Source: Manihot esculenta (taxonomy: Eukaryota; Streptophyta; Magnoliopsida; Malpighiales; Euphorbiaceae). From it: DNA of 64,000 nt. The notes under the pieces were generated by a model. That model was not told where the DNA came from. It saw nothing but the letters and a program-made list of their open reading frames with translations, and did not search any database. This document shows, piece after piece, positions 1 to 11,533 of the stretch. The stretch's first letter is position 1, and every line of letters starts with the position of its first letter. Made by a program: the position numbers and the translations under genes. The stretch covers positions 291,001 to 355,000 of the forward strand of contig NC_035168.2 of NCBI RefSeq assembly GCF_001659605.2, in the 5' to 3' direction.

Positions 1-8
1 AACCCACT

Positions 9-647
9 ATGACCTCTTCCACTAATTATATGCAAGAACTACCCGTCATAAACTGTTATTCCGCTCATAATTTTGATTCTGATAGCATCTATGAAGAGTG
101 TCCTCCGCTACTAGAAGCTATAAGCTATCTTTGCATGGTATCGGACTCCCACAATCCTTACGAAGAGGATGTCTTATGCAGCTACTCAATTTCTCCACCA
201 TATGAGAAAGGTGAGGTCTATCTTGCAGCTGGTTCCCATGGGCGAGATCAGCTGCCATACAACAGCTGGAGGAATTGGGACCGGGCATATGACTGTTGCT
301 TCAACTTAAGTGGCTATTATGATGATAACTTCTCCTCCTATGAAGATGGCAATGGACCGGAAAAGGCAGAATGTTGGCCACAAAGTGATGAACATGAAGT
401 TGGTTACGATAGCCATCTTGACGATGCAGAAAACCATCTTTCTTTTTATGATACAGCTTTGTCTGCCACTGAGTCATGGTTTGGACTTGTGGGAGAGGAA
501 GATTCCAATTACTATGGCGGGCAAAACCTCACATACGCTTGTAGCTACAACTACAACTACAAGCCGGATGAATTGGGGCTTTTTGAAGGTATTTTTGGTT
601 ACTGGCCTTGTTTGCACCAGCAACACCCACAGCCACATGTGGAATAA
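9..647 (+). CDS. Acidic, Tyr/Ser-rich protein of unknown function (possibly C-terminal part)
   Basis: An open frame of 212 residues from an ATG at 9 to a TAA at 645-647. The frame is also open upstream to the window edge, so this may be the last exon of a longer protein rather than a whole gene. The protein is very rich in Asp, Glu, Tyr, Ser and Asn, with Cys scattered through it. It has no predicted membrane segment, no signal peptide and no motif I recognise. It ends in an aromatic stretch (ELGLFEGIFGYWPC) followed by a His/Gln/Pro tail. The composition is too biased towards D/E/Y to be chance AT-rich sequence, and the length is unusual for this AT-rich DNA. I do not recognise the family and give no function. 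Confidence 0.55.
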   Translation: MTSSTNYMQELPVINCYSAHNFDSDSIYEECPPLLEAISYLCMVSDSHNPYEEDVLCSYSISPPYEKGEVYLAAGSHGRDQLPYNSWRNWDRAYDCCFNLSGYYDDNFSSYEDGNGPEKAECWPQSDEHEVGYDSHLDDAENHLSFYDTALSATESWFGLVGEEDSNYYGGQNLTYACSYNYNYKPDELGLFEGIFGYWPCLHQQHPQPHVE

Positions 648-1208
648 ATGGCTTACGTACAGTTCAAGTCTTAGTGGATTCTATTATGATCTTTAAGTCA
701 GAATAAGAGATAAAAGGCCCGTCAAGAAGGCTGTGTTCAATTAAACCTTATTTCTGCAACTAATCAGTAAATCCGTCCGGTTTAAGCGAAAGAGAATTAG
801 AATTGAAGATAAAGCTAATAAACTTTGGCCTGCCTCAGAAATGTGCTTCTAGATAGTAAGCATTACTCATTTATTTTTCCATTGTTCCGCTTTCTGTGAG
901 ACTGGCGGTACATCTTGAACTCATTTTCATAATGGTTGTTCAGTTCTAAATAACAGCTCACATTAAAAAAACCATATCATGTTTCTATGGAATTTATTCT
1001 CTATGATCTCATCGTTCCCGGTAAACAAATATACTCGTTTCTAAAGCCAAACAAGATGTTTTCTGCGTCATTTACTTTGGATAAATGAATGGGGACTAAT
1101 CTGCTTTTAACAAGCAAATATCGCTCTAGACAGAATTCAGTATAACACCATCCAAAATTTGTATAAAGTAAACATAATTTACAGATGACAACGAGTTAAT
1201 ATCATTCA
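648..1208. other. Intergenic spacer between convergent gene ends
   Basis: No gene seen. It separates the stop codon of the left plus-strand frame from the stop codon of the minus-strand membrane-protein gene, so it should hold both 3' untranslated regions. Confidence 0.5.
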
Positions 1209-2635
1209 TCATATTACAGTGCCAAGTCCCAGTTCATCCTCAATATCATCCCCATCTTCAAATAGCTTCAAGAATCGAGCTTGTTCTTGCTGCCTTTTCT
1301 TTTTTTGCCAGTACTTGAAGGCTACCACTATCCCAATAATCAATACAGTTGAAACCAGAGCACTGATCAATATTACCACTGCAACATGCATTCCCTTCTT
1401 CGGTCTATCATGCGAGCCTGAGGCAGTGTTGGAATCTAAGACAAACAGAGAATCCAATCATAACCATTCTAGTAAACAAACATAAGATTATACATCTGTG
1501 TTTTCGCCACATACAAGCAAGTCCAGAAATAACATGCATATTGCAAGTTTACAGATTGGAGGCTGAACATTTTAAAGCCTTTTCATTTTAATGGACTAAG
1601 AGGTTGATTTACCTCTGCAAACACTGAGAAAATAACTGCCTGGTTAAGGTATTCAGCAAACTATGAAGAGCATCTATTTAGCATCCATTTACTTGGAAAG
1701 GAAACATCATGAAGGAATTATTTGTGCAGGCTACGGGATCTCGCAAATGTATAAACCTACACATGATCAAGTTTGACACAAACCTCAGCACACAGCTATA
1801 AACTAGCCCTAGCCAAAACTCAAACCCAGAGTTATTCCTTGCTAGCCTAGTGTCAAAAACCTCTAGTTATCTCGGGCAAGTGCCCATCCATTAAAGTGTC
1901 GAGCTTTCACTAAAACAACATAAAAAAGTTCCCAGCCACCCCAAATTGGGATTATAACCACATGCCTCTAAATCGAGCAGTTAATAATGCAAAGAACAAA
2001 TGAAAAGCAATTAAAATACTCACCAGCAGCTAGAGGCACGCACTGCGGACACAAGAACGTAGCATCAAATTCCCTATCCTTAATTCGCCTATATTTTCCA
2101 TCAGAATCCACAAAATCGGAAGGACAAAATTCCCATTCATCAAACACATCATCAGATTTCAACTTGTCTTCCTCGTAGAACCCACACCGCTTGCACTTCT
2201 TACTTGGAAGTTCTGTTAGAGGCTAAAAGTGATTGGGGGAAAATGAACAAGCTTATTACCATCAAAATGAAGAGAAAAACCATTTAAATAAGAAAAAAAG
2301 TTATATTCACCTGCCAAGATTCTTGGCCTTTGAAAGCATAAGAAACATTAACTTCCTTGACATCGGGCAATCGGGTCTTCTTCTCTCCTTTACAAGAGAA
2401 ATATACGATTGGCTTTGAAGTCTTTAGCCATTCGTGAGAATTATAAATTTTAATCGAATCAAGCGTTACGACAGCTGATATTACAAATCCTGGCAAATGG
2501 ATCGACGGTCAACACAATCAATCAAAATCGTAGAGAGTTTCCATTCCTCAATCATGGGAAAACAAATTTACCTGGAACGCAGCTCACGAATAATAGCAGA
2601 TGCCAAACAGACATCGCTAGCCTTACTTTGATCAT
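1209..2635 (-). CDS. Plant type I single-pass membrane protein, 4 exons, 222 aa
   Basis: Four coding exons, read on the minus strand: 2635-2572, 2489-2311, 2222-2024 and 1435-1209. All junctions are GT-AG and the total is 669 nt with no internal stop. Residues 1-27 form a signal peptide (MIKVRLAMSVWHLLLFVSC). A lumenal or extracellular domain follows, with cysteine pairs CKRC (91-94) and CPQC (139-142) that look like a zinc or disulfide site. A single membrane helix spans about 165-187. The tail is strongly basic (KYWQKKKRQQ) and then acidic, ending at 222. The ATG at 2635 was chosen because it opens exon 1 in frame and provides the signal peptide. The architecture suggests an ER, Golgi or plasma-membrane type I protein. 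It resembles conserved uncharacterised plant membrane proteins, but I cannot name a function. The gene model rests on splice-site logic, not on transcripts. Confidence 0.82.
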
Positions 2636-4224
2636 ACCTCGACGGCGGCAATGAGATTTCTGATTTCAATTTCGCGGAGATTATTCGAAACTTCGATTTG
2701 GTTTCGATTGCGTGCCAAAAACGGAGCGGACTGGTTCGCTTTGCGCGTTCTTAACGGGGCTAGTCTATATTATACGCTTGGGTGCGCAATTCGCACGAGA
2801 ATTGCCACGTCAGGCGTAGTGGCGGAACTATTAATTACGTGGCATGGAAGCACGATGGACGGTCCAACAACACTTTTTCCTTTTTCTAGTGTTACAATTA
2901 ACTTAAATAATCTAAATCACATTTACACTCTAAATTTTCAATTTTAAATAATTAAATTAAATTATTTATCAACTCAAATTAATTTATATATATATATAAT
3001 TAAATATTAAAATAAACTATAAAAAATTTAACAAATTATATATTTAATTTTATATAATTATGTCATGTAACTCTTGATTTTATATATTTATATCAAATAA
3101 TATATATAATATATTTTTATTTTTATTTTTATTTTCAAGTTACATTATTTTTCTTTAATAAAAGAATTATATTTTTATATTTAATAATATTATTAATTAA
3201 TATATTCATAATAAATAAAATTTATTATTTTTATTATTGTAATTTTTATATAATTTTTTAATTTTTTATCACTACTACTAATATTAGTAGGTGATTACGA
3301 AACTTTTTAATTTCTTATAACTTTTAAATATAATATATTAATTATAATAAAATAAAAATTTTAACATATATATTTTATTTTTATTTTTAATAATAAATAA
3401 ATTTAAAAAATTAAAATAATAATAAATATATATGAGAGATTATTAAGTATATAATTAATTATTATAATTATATTATATGGGATAAATTTATAATTTTTTA
3501 ATACATTTTTATATAAAATAATAATTAATATATATTAAACACAATTTACTACTTTTATCGTGATTATTAATATATTACTTTTTAATTTCTTATTTTTTTA
3601 ATATGAATGATTATAATTTATTATATCAATTATTGATAATTTTAATTTATTCATTTTCTATAAAAATATAACTTCCATATGTTCCTCCTATACAAAATTC
3701 ACTAACATAATCTCCTTCACACGACACTCATATTTTAAATTTTTTTTTTATTATTCTCTTTATATTAAGATGAAATGCGTTATTGTACCATTTTACCGAT
3801 CATCTCAATGCTAAATAGAAGTTGGACGAGAGTTATTTAAATATTGAAATTCTTTAATTTAAGTGATTTTACTTTTTCATTGACATCACTACTGTCACTG
3901 CTATCAATCATTATTAAAACTTAATAAATTTTATTTTCTCAAAAATATAGTTTTTAAATGAAATTTGTTATTAAATATTAATAATATATAGTAAGTACTA
4001 AAATTTTTAATTTTTTAATATAATTAAATTTATTGATGCATAGTTTTGTATTTGATTAATATTTGAGATTTTTAAATTTCTTATTTTAGAATTGGAAATC
4101 ATGCATATTAGTTGGATTTCTAATTCTCCTTTATAATTATCTTCTTTATCCTATAGTAATAAAATGCATACAAAATATTTTTAATACCCACACAATATGC
4201 GGACAAACGACTAGTTTTAATAAA
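2636..4224. other. Promoter side of the membrane-protein gene, then AT-rich spacer
   Basis: The first ~200 bases lie upstream of the minus-strand start codon and are less AT-rich, so they probably hold its 5' leader and promoter. From about 2900 to 4220 the sequence is very AT-rich, with TA and ATTT runs (for example around 2985 and 3115). No ORF, RNA gene or clear transposon end was found. Confidence 0.4.
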
Positions 4225-5170
4225 AATATAAGATTATCATCCTATCATCCTACTTAGCATTTATATTATTTTTTAATTTATATTTTGTATTTATCGGCTA
4301 AAATAATCCAAATATTTTTATGAACCTATATTTATATCTCAAACATTTTTAATTTATTGGACAAAATAATCCAAACTTTTTAAAAAATTCTCATCTATAT
4401 CCCAATCTTTCAATATTGAATAGTTGCCAAAATAATTATTAAGACATTCAAAAGATCAGTGGCGCATCCTTAGCTAAGATACCTATGGAGAGAAAAAACC
4501 AAATTGGTTAGTGGTTTTTTTTACAGTTTTAACAGTAACAGAGAGGATAAATCCTAGAATGAATGGCAATGAAAATAAAAATAATGGATAAGGAAAGCTA
4601 GTTTGGAGAAGAAAGTTATAAAGAGATAAATAACTATTTTTTTCTCTATTACCTACTACTTCTTTCTTTATTGTCACTCTATTTATTTAGATTATATCAT
4701 CTCCTTTGCAACTAGAGTTACAAAGAAAGCCGCTGATCCATTTAACTGTTTTCCCTATATTGATGCATTGGTCAAGGATGTTATTGATCTTTTGTGTGTT
4801 TTGATAATTGTATTTTCACTCTTTAAGATTTGAATATTATGATATAAATGTGAATTTGAAAAAATATTTGATTTATTTTATCCGATAGATAAAAAGATTG
4901 TGATATAAATGTGAAGTTACAAAAAGTTTTGGATTATTTCATCCAAAAGACTAAAAATATAATTAAGTAAAAATAATACAAAAGTCACGTGGGATGACAT
5001 GTGGCATTTTAAAATTCTAGTCAAAATTTATTTGGACTCATGAATAAAATCGTGATAATTCTTAAAAGTTTCGTTTAATTGTCCAAAATTGAAAGTTTGG
5101 GATATAAATGTGAGTTGATCAAAATATTTGGATTATTTGAGTTAATATGCTCTTTTTTTTCAATTAATCC
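4225..5170. repeat. AT-rich foldback repeat, copy 1
   Basis: About 0.9 kb with degenerate terminal inverted repeats. The left end reads GGCTAAAATAATCCAAATAT and, on the other strand, the right end reads AACTCAAATAATCCAAATAT. Both arms continue with phrases such as 'atttatatcccaaac'. A diverged second copy in the same orientation lies at 14712-15640. It has no coding capacity. The shape fits a MITE or foldback DNA transposon; the target duplication could not be fixed, so the superfamily is unknown. Confidence 0.55.
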
Positions 5171-5300
5171 CAATAATTTAAATGTTTTAGTGATTACGTT
5201 TATATTCTAAACTTTTAATTTTAAATAATTACACTAAATTTTTAAGATTTATCACGATTTTATTTATGACTCCAAATCAATTTTTATCAATAACTCATAT
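5171..5300. repeat. Arm of a further foldback repeat
   Basis: The stretch at about 5195-5285 is a diverged reverse complement of about 5015-5115 in the neighbouring foldback element, so the two can pair as a hairpin. It is probably the start of another member of the same family, cut off by the LTR that begins at 5301. Confidence 0.4.
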
Positions 5301-5870
5301 TGCTAAAATCAAAATGATAATGTGGCCGGAACGAAGCTGTACTATGATTGGCTAATCCTGCAAGATAGAAAAAGTGAGGTAGTGGGTGTCCAGACAGCCA
5401 CTCCGACGCTCAAGTCAGTAAACTGGAGAAAATGATGAATGACAAACTTAAGAATATTTGTGTAAGAGAATTGCGTACCTTTGCCACTGTGATCGTTCTC
5501 CTTTTATACTGTAAGAAGGTGGAGGTAAATATAGCATTTTCTAATAATCCAGCAAAGATGTGGTCGGCTCACTAATAAGGGATCTTCGTCGGCTAATTAG
5601 TTGGGAATCCCATTATCACAGGCGTAAAGAGGATCTACTGGATTGTAGCCGTTAATGGTAACTTCCTTACGGAGCCTCGCACTAAAGTTAAGAGGGTGAG
5701 TCTATTCGACTTGAGGCCGACCTTTCCTGAAGTGCCCAAGTATTTTTTCTCTTAATTATATGCCTTCCTTGCTACAGGTGGAACTATGTATTGGTTTATC
5801 AGATCCTTGCCATGTGGCCTTATCTTATGGTGACAGCTCACTGCCTACTTTAGGCGATTGTTGTGTAACA
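5301..5870 (-). repeat. 3' LTR of the Tat-like element
   Basis: 570 bp, TG...CA ends, diverged direct repeat of 14169-14711. A minus-strand TATAAAAGGAG lies near 5500. Bases 5871-5890 just inside carry the polypurine tract on the minus strand. Confidence 0.75.
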
Positions 5871-6940
5871 TTAGAGGTCCCCCCGCTAGTCTTTGATTCT
5901 TTAGATCTGAAGGTGACAGTTGCCTTCATGATCTGGGGCATGTGGCTTATTTATTCTGACTGAGCGCACGATGTCCTTTCTTTCTTCTTACTTGCCCTGC
6001 CGACCAGTCAGGTCCAAGATCTTATATGGAAAAAGTGATACAGTAATGTCTTGACGAGTTTTCAGGCTCTCCCTAACACCAACAAGCCTTGGGGATCATC
6101 TAGGCATTTTTTAGTCCTGTCGATCTCTCTGGCCTTTTACAGCTATGGATTTTTGTGTATTTTTCCAGCACTAATGAGCTTCCATGTATTTTTTCAGTCC
6201 TAACGAGCTTCCGAACATTTTTTCATCCCTCGCATGCTCCCTGGTCATTTACAGTCCTAATGAGCTTCCATATATTTTCCTAGCCCTTACAAGCTCCTCG
6301 TAAACTTCATTTGCTCACTTGGCAGCTCATCCTGCCATCTTCAATCGTCAAAAAGTCTCGCACGCTTAAAATGGGTCTTCCTCTTTGTAAAAAGTTTTAG
6401 ATTTCCGAAAGTGATTGTAAGAGCAGTGACACATGCCTGTGATTCTCTTTATGATATAGGACTAATGCTCTTGATCACATGGCCTGTCTCATATCCACCT
6501 TATGGCCTCAGTATCAAATGCCTTAGAAACTTCTTGTGAAGCAAGAATAACTCTCGGTTGGTCGTCCTAGCATATACCTACCTTGCGGTCTAATATCAAA
6601 TGCCTTAGAAACTTCTCGAGGCTAACACCCGATTAGTCGGCCTAGCGTGTTCTTGCCTGGTGGTATGGACATCAAAATGTCTGTTTTAGTGAGACTATCA
6701 CTTGGTCTTCTAGCCTGACGGATTTTCAATTTACGGTATTATTTACTGGGACTAATACTCGGTCTTTTGGCATGACAGATTTTTGACTTACAGCTTTGTT
6801 TAGTGGGACTAACACCTGGTCTTTTGGCCTGACGGATTCTACCTTGTGGCCTAGCATATGAGTTGCCTTGATTATGCTGGACTCATACTCAGATGGCCTT
6901 ATGGCCTTATTATGCAGGACTAATACCCGAATGACCTTGT
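5871..6940 (-). repeat. Non-coding 3' region with degenerate ~60-bp tandem units
   Basis: Successive blocks repeat phrases such as 'gggactaatactcggtc', 'ttttggcctgacggatt' and 'ccttatggcctagtatcaa' at roughly 60-base spacing, clearest from about 6440 to 6940. The same kind of units resumes at 9067-9451 beyond the nested insertion. No coding frame. Earlier in the stretch (6060-6320) a looser repeat, 'cctaatgagcttccat', occurs several times. Confidence 0.6.
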
Positions 6941-7441
6941 TGTAACATCATCTGGGCCCACACCAGTGAATATTGTCCGCTTTAGGTCAAGGGATTGAAA
7001 CCCTTTCTTCCCTCACGGTTTTGTTCTTGGGTCAAGGGATTGATACCCTTTCTTCCCAAAACGCGTCCACTGGGGTCTCTTGGGGCTTGCCCTTATAAGG
7101 TTTCCCCCCTCCTTACCTCTTTCCGATGTGGGATACTTTTAATCCACCTCATGGGGTTCCTTCCCCCCATAAGGCCTGGGCGTCCTCGCTCAGCACACCG
7201 TACTCATGAGGCCCAGGCTCTGATACCAATTGTAACATCCTCTGGGCCCACACCAGTGAATATTGTCCGCTTTGGGTCAAGGGATTGAAACCCTTTCTTC
7301 CCTCACGGTTTTGTTCTTGGGTCAAGGGATTGATACCCTTTCTTCCCAAAATGCGTCCACTGGGGTCTCTTGGGGCTTGCCCTTATAAGGTTTCCCCCCT
7401 CCTTACCTCTTTCCGATGTGGGATACTTTTAATCCACCTCA
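6941..7441 (-). mobile_element. TRIM/SMART-like miniature LTR element, right end truncated
   Basis: Two nearly identical ~211-bp direct repeats start TGTAACATC(A/C)TCTGGGC at 6941 and 7231. Between them is a ~80-bp internal segment whose minus strand carries TGGTATCAGAGCC next to the 7231 LTR, the primer-binding site for initiator tRNA-Met. The PBS position sets the orientation as minus. It has no coding capacity. The second LTR stops shortly after 7441 and runs straight into Tekay-type LTR sequence. Confidence 0.75.
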
Positions 7442-9066
7442 TGGGGTTCATGATGTTCTTTGTTAGAGTTTAAGCTTATTTAAGCTCCTTTGTGCATGGT
7501 TAAGGGTTTATGCATGTTTGTAAAGAGGATGGATGCATGTTTTGGGTGTTTAGAAGGCTTGGGAGGCTTGTATACATAAGAGGCTGAGTTCTGGATGGAC
7601 TCAGGTTCGGCCGCCGAAGGTAGTTTCGGCCGCCGAACCTGCCTATGGATGCATGGATTGGCCGTTTAACCTTGCCCCCAAAAGTTGTGTTTCGGATCTG
7701 GAGCAGACTTTCGGCCGCCGAAGGTGATGTTCGGCCGCCAAAAGTGCCTGACTTTCAGATCTGGAGAGAGGGTTCGGCCGCCGAAAATGCCCCCGAACCT
7801 GCATGACTTTCGGCTCTGGAAGGGACCTTCGGCAGCCGAAAGTGCCGCCGAAAGTGCCCTGTCCAGCCCTTTCATGGTTGTTTTCTATGCATGCTTTGGT
7901 GATGTTTTAGGGAGTTTTTGGGGAGTTGTTTTTGAGTTGTTTAGAGTGTGTTTGGCACCTCATTCGAGTCCACCTATGTAGGATCGGACCCGAGGGACCG
8001 AGGAGGCCATCAGTGTTAGCTGTTGCAGAGTCAGTCCAGCGTCTGCCAGAGGTGAGTAGAATTAAACTTAATCTTTTATTTTACGAAATCAAATGCCCAA
8101 AGCATGTTCATGCATCATGTTTATATGTAATAGGTTGATTGCACTAGTTACACGAATATGACGCATTGCATTATTTACTGTTGATGTGGATGGACCAAGG
8201 CGACCCCAATGGCCCACGATCTGTCATGACAAGAGAAGTCCTGTGGAGCTCCTTTGAGGGCCGGGCACCATGTAGAAAGTCCTGTGTGAGCTCCTTCGGG
8301 GGCCGGGCACCATGTTATGTAATGAAAGTCCTGTGTGAGCTCCTTTGGGGGCCGGGCATCGACAGAGGGAGCTTTGGAGGTCATGTCCAATCCGTGATGT
8401 GAATTGTTTGTGCTGTGACGCATTTCATAAGAGCATGTAATTAATGAACTGTTTTTATTATTTCTACTCACTGGGCTTTTTAGCTCACCCCTTTCCCCTA
8501 ACCCCAGTGTTGCAGGTCTGAGGAAGATTGGGAAGTCTCAAGAGTTAAGGTTTTGCTTATGTAATAGATTAGTACTCTTAGTGTGGACATGTAATGTAAA
8601 TTGATATAATGGATTGTAAGATAATGAAATGTAATGTAATGCAAGTATAGTAGAGTTGTGTTTGAACTAAACTTGTGGCATGTGTTGTTTACCACGTTAG
8701 AGTTCGAGGAGGACCCTAGTGGAGGTCCTATGCTTATGGTTTTTGATGCATGCACAGGTTAGTTTTGGTTCATTGGATGTGACTCCGGCTTGATGTATGT
8801 TGTTTTGACCCAGCTAGAGTTTTGATGAGGACTCTAGTATGGGGTTCTTTTATGTTTTCAGTTATGTCGCATACAGGTCAAGTTTGGTATATACACCAAA
8901 TGTTTCAGTTTTTATGTTAATATTTTGATCATGTATGGGATTTGACCAGGTGATAGGATGTATGTTAGGCTTGCTACGGGTCCCGGCGGCCTTAAGCCGA
9001 TCTGGATCCTAGCGCCGGTAGCGATTCGGGCCGTTACAGAGGGGTATCGGATTCCGGGCTGTTACA
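7442..9066 (+). mobile_element. Tekay-type LTR fragment lacking its first ~0.9 kb
   Basis: Matches the later two thirds of the solo LTR at 11534-14028, starting from the part equivalent to about 12445, and ends in TGTTACA at 9066. It carries the TTCGGCCGCCGAA palindromes (7605-7860) and a ~50-bp minisatellite, 'gtcctgtgtgagctcctt' (8234-8361). The end sequence is of the same subfamily as the inner LTR at 34045-36423. CTTGT follows it at 9067-9071, the same five bases that precede the TRIM at 6936-6940. Confidence 0.75.
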
Positions 9067-9451
9067 CTTGTGGTCTTGTTATGCGGGACCTAGGCCCATA
9101 TGGCCTTGTGCCTTATTATGAGGGAATGATGTCCGGATGGCCTTTTAGCCTTATTATGCGAGACTCATGTCTGGATGACCTTGTGGCCTTGTTATGTAGG
9201 ACCCATGTCCGGATGGCATTGTGAGCTTTTATTTGTTTCCACGGTCCAACACCCGGATTATGGCCGGGTGATTGCCTTATGGCCTAGTATGAGATGCCGT
9301 ACTATACAGGATTGATGCTCGAATGGCCTTGTGGCTCTTTATTGGGGCTAATGCTCGAATGGCCTAGCGGATTTTTGCCTTGTGACCTAGCTATGCGGAA
9401 CCGACACCTAGATGGCTTTGTATCCTTTTATTGGAGCTAACACTCGGATGG
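9067..9451 (-). repeat. ~38-bp tandem units of the Tat-like element, continued
   Basis: At least four units of the type 'cttattatgcgagactcatgt' followed by 'ctggatgaccttgtggc' run from about 9071 to 9225, with looser copies up to 9450. They continue the repeat tract interrupted at 6940. Confidence 0.6.
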
Positions 9452-10509
9452 TAATGGGCGTCGAAACCACAAAAAATAAATTCCTGCTTTAAAACAAAAC
9501 TTGTGATAATGGTAAGCAGAATTGATCTTATAGATACTGATAAGTAAATTGATTCTATTGAATGAATAAGAAATAAAAAATAAAATAAAATAAATGGGGA
9601 AAGGTTTTAAATGTAGAAAAATAAATAAAATCAATTCAAAGAAAGAAACAATTAAATTGAAGAGAAAGAATCAAGATGAGAAACATTCAGTTAAAAGAAT
9701 AATTTTAGTTTCAGTTTTTATTGATTGATTATAAATATAAAATAATCTCAATTTAATTATTGATAAATCAGTTATAAATATTGAAGACGTTTTAGGTATC
9801 CAATCATTTCTTAGATTTTAAACTAGTTAAGAGACGTTCATTAACTAGCTCTAACTCTTGGACAACTATAGGAGACGCTCCTAGAATTTAATCCAAATAA
9901 AATAATAGTAAGTAATAAATATAGGAATAATAAATATAGGAATAATATAAATACCAAAAATAATTGAGAAAATAATAGAATCATATAAATCTCACAATCA
10001 ATTGAACTGAAATTTTAATTATCCTTTAACTGAAAAGAAGAAACTTAGCCACACATGTTTATGGCTAAGAATGAGAAATGAAAGATGAGATGAGATCTCA
10101 GATATATCAGAATGTCCTCTTTTTATAGTGCTAAGAGTCCTAACTTAATCTATATATAAGTAGCTAAAATCAAAGTCGAGTACATCTTGGCAGATGAGAG
10201 TTATTTGTTTGTTTCTTGGACTTGAAACTGTACTCTGTTCATCAAGTATGTTATGTCCATAACATAGTCCATAACACAATTCGTCTGGAAATTAGAGTTT
10301 AAGTATGACTCTATTCCTTATCCTTCTATGAATGTGGTTGTGACCATATTTGATCTCAAAATGTAGAGTCTAAATTAGATTTTTCTCTTGTTATTCTCTA
10401 ATCCTACTAAGATAATAAAATTTAAACGAATCAACCTGTTTTAAACGAAATCAAACTCAATATCTAAGTATTTTAAAATATTAAAACTACATAATTGTGC
10501 ATATTATCA
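9452..10509 (-). mobile_element. Degenerate Athila-like solo LTR
   Basis: A 1058-bp insert flanked by GATGG at 9447-9451 and 10510-10514. It ends in TATTATCA and begins TAATGGGCGTCGAAACC, a decayed form of the reversed end of the LARD LTR (TGATAGGCGGTTGTCGAAGCC on the minus strand of 44796-46271). Internal landmarks shared with 27894-41996 include the 'ggaacgt/gagacgt' block and the 'tagccac..atg' block. A minus-strand TATAAAAAG lies near 10120. No coding sequence. Confidence 0.65.
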
Positions 10510-11528
10510 GATGGCCTGGTGGATTTCTATTTCGTGGCCTTTGTTTTTATCTCTACGCTTTCATTCATCCAACATTTCTGTCTTTTCTCTAGCTTGAGCC
10601 TTGAAAAGATTATAACTAGAAATAAGACGGCAATGTTTTTGTTCTTGACAATGAAACGGTATGGAGAGGCTGATCTGCATAGAAGTCGACCAAGGGGCAG
10701 ACCTATGCGGAGAGGCCAACCTTTCCTTTTTTTATATATATTATTATTTCTTCTTTTCCTATTAGTTGGCACCAAATTAGCTGCACTTTTCTTTCCATTA
10801 TTCATTATGGAATGGTCCATCAACCTTTTACTTTTTTTTTATGAACCTCCGAAGGGTGTCATTCCTTATTAACCTCTCAATCTCTTCTTTCAATTATCGG
10901 CACTCCTCCATTACATGTCTGTGGTCTTCATGAAAATAGTTAAATATGGTCCTGTCTCGTTTTTCATCTTTCTTAGGGTTGAGTTTAAGAGGCCACCTAA
11001 TCTTCTTGATATTTTTTCTAATTCACATTAGAATATACATTCATAAGTCGTTTAATGGGGTATATTTCTGATACTTACCTCGATCATTCCTTCCTTGGGA
11101 GACCGGATAACTTATGTGGTCTCCCTCATATCCTTACTTCTCTGGCTTTTGGCCTATCTTTTTATCCTCTCTCTATCTTCTCTAGTACCTTGAAGCAGCC
11201 CGTACTAGCTTCCAGCCGACGTTCTTTGAGCATCGTTTGATGACTCATCTTCCTTAAACTTGTCCTTCCATTTGCACTGTGTCTGGATTGCTCCTATTTG
11301 AGGCCTGGAGGTATCAACGGAGACTTTCTCCTTTCCCCTGAGAGCCATGAGCGACACCTCCTCCCAAACTTTATATTACTCGAAAGTAATATGCAACCTT
11401 CTGATGTACTGGAGTATTTGCTCAATGCTCAGATTGTTGAGATCTGCTTCATTGATCATTGATGGCATATTTTGTTCACTGTCAGGAGTGGAAGAAATGA
11501 CAGTGTCCTCGTTGGTGACAACTTTAGC
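10510..11528 (-). pseudogene. Decayed gag region of the Tat-like element
   Basis: On the minus strand, about 11005-10850 translates to a relic of the Tat-lineage gag end: KKDEKRDRTIFNYFHEDHRH then VMEEC, a stop, and LKEEIERLIRND. This is the conserved C-x-FHxDHGHxTExC type motif with the first Cys lost. About 11480-11330 adds another gag-like stretch (EADLNNLSIEQILQYIRRLH) broken by a stop. Frameshifts and stops run throughout, so no protein is made. The clade call rests on the FHxDH motif only. Confidence 0.55.
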
Positions 11529-11533
11529 AGCAG

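Noticed and set aside
310..696. 128-codon frame overlapping the left-edge ORF
   Set aside because: Shifted reading of the same DNA; Met-rich and low in acidic residues, as expected of a shadow of GAT/GAA-rich coding sequence.
6941..7441. Cassandra-type TRIM with a 5S rRNA-like LTR
   Set aside because: The LTR lacks the 5S internal promoter boxes; it fits a different TRIM/SMART family.
7685..7981. 98-codon frames on both strands rich in RPPK, SAAE or FGGR units (also at 12660-12956, 30131-30607, 35314-35592, 40506-40994)
   Set aside because: They arise from translating the TTCGGCCGCCGAA palindromes inside Tekay LTRs; the same DNA is open in several frames and the positions fall in LTR regulatory sequence.
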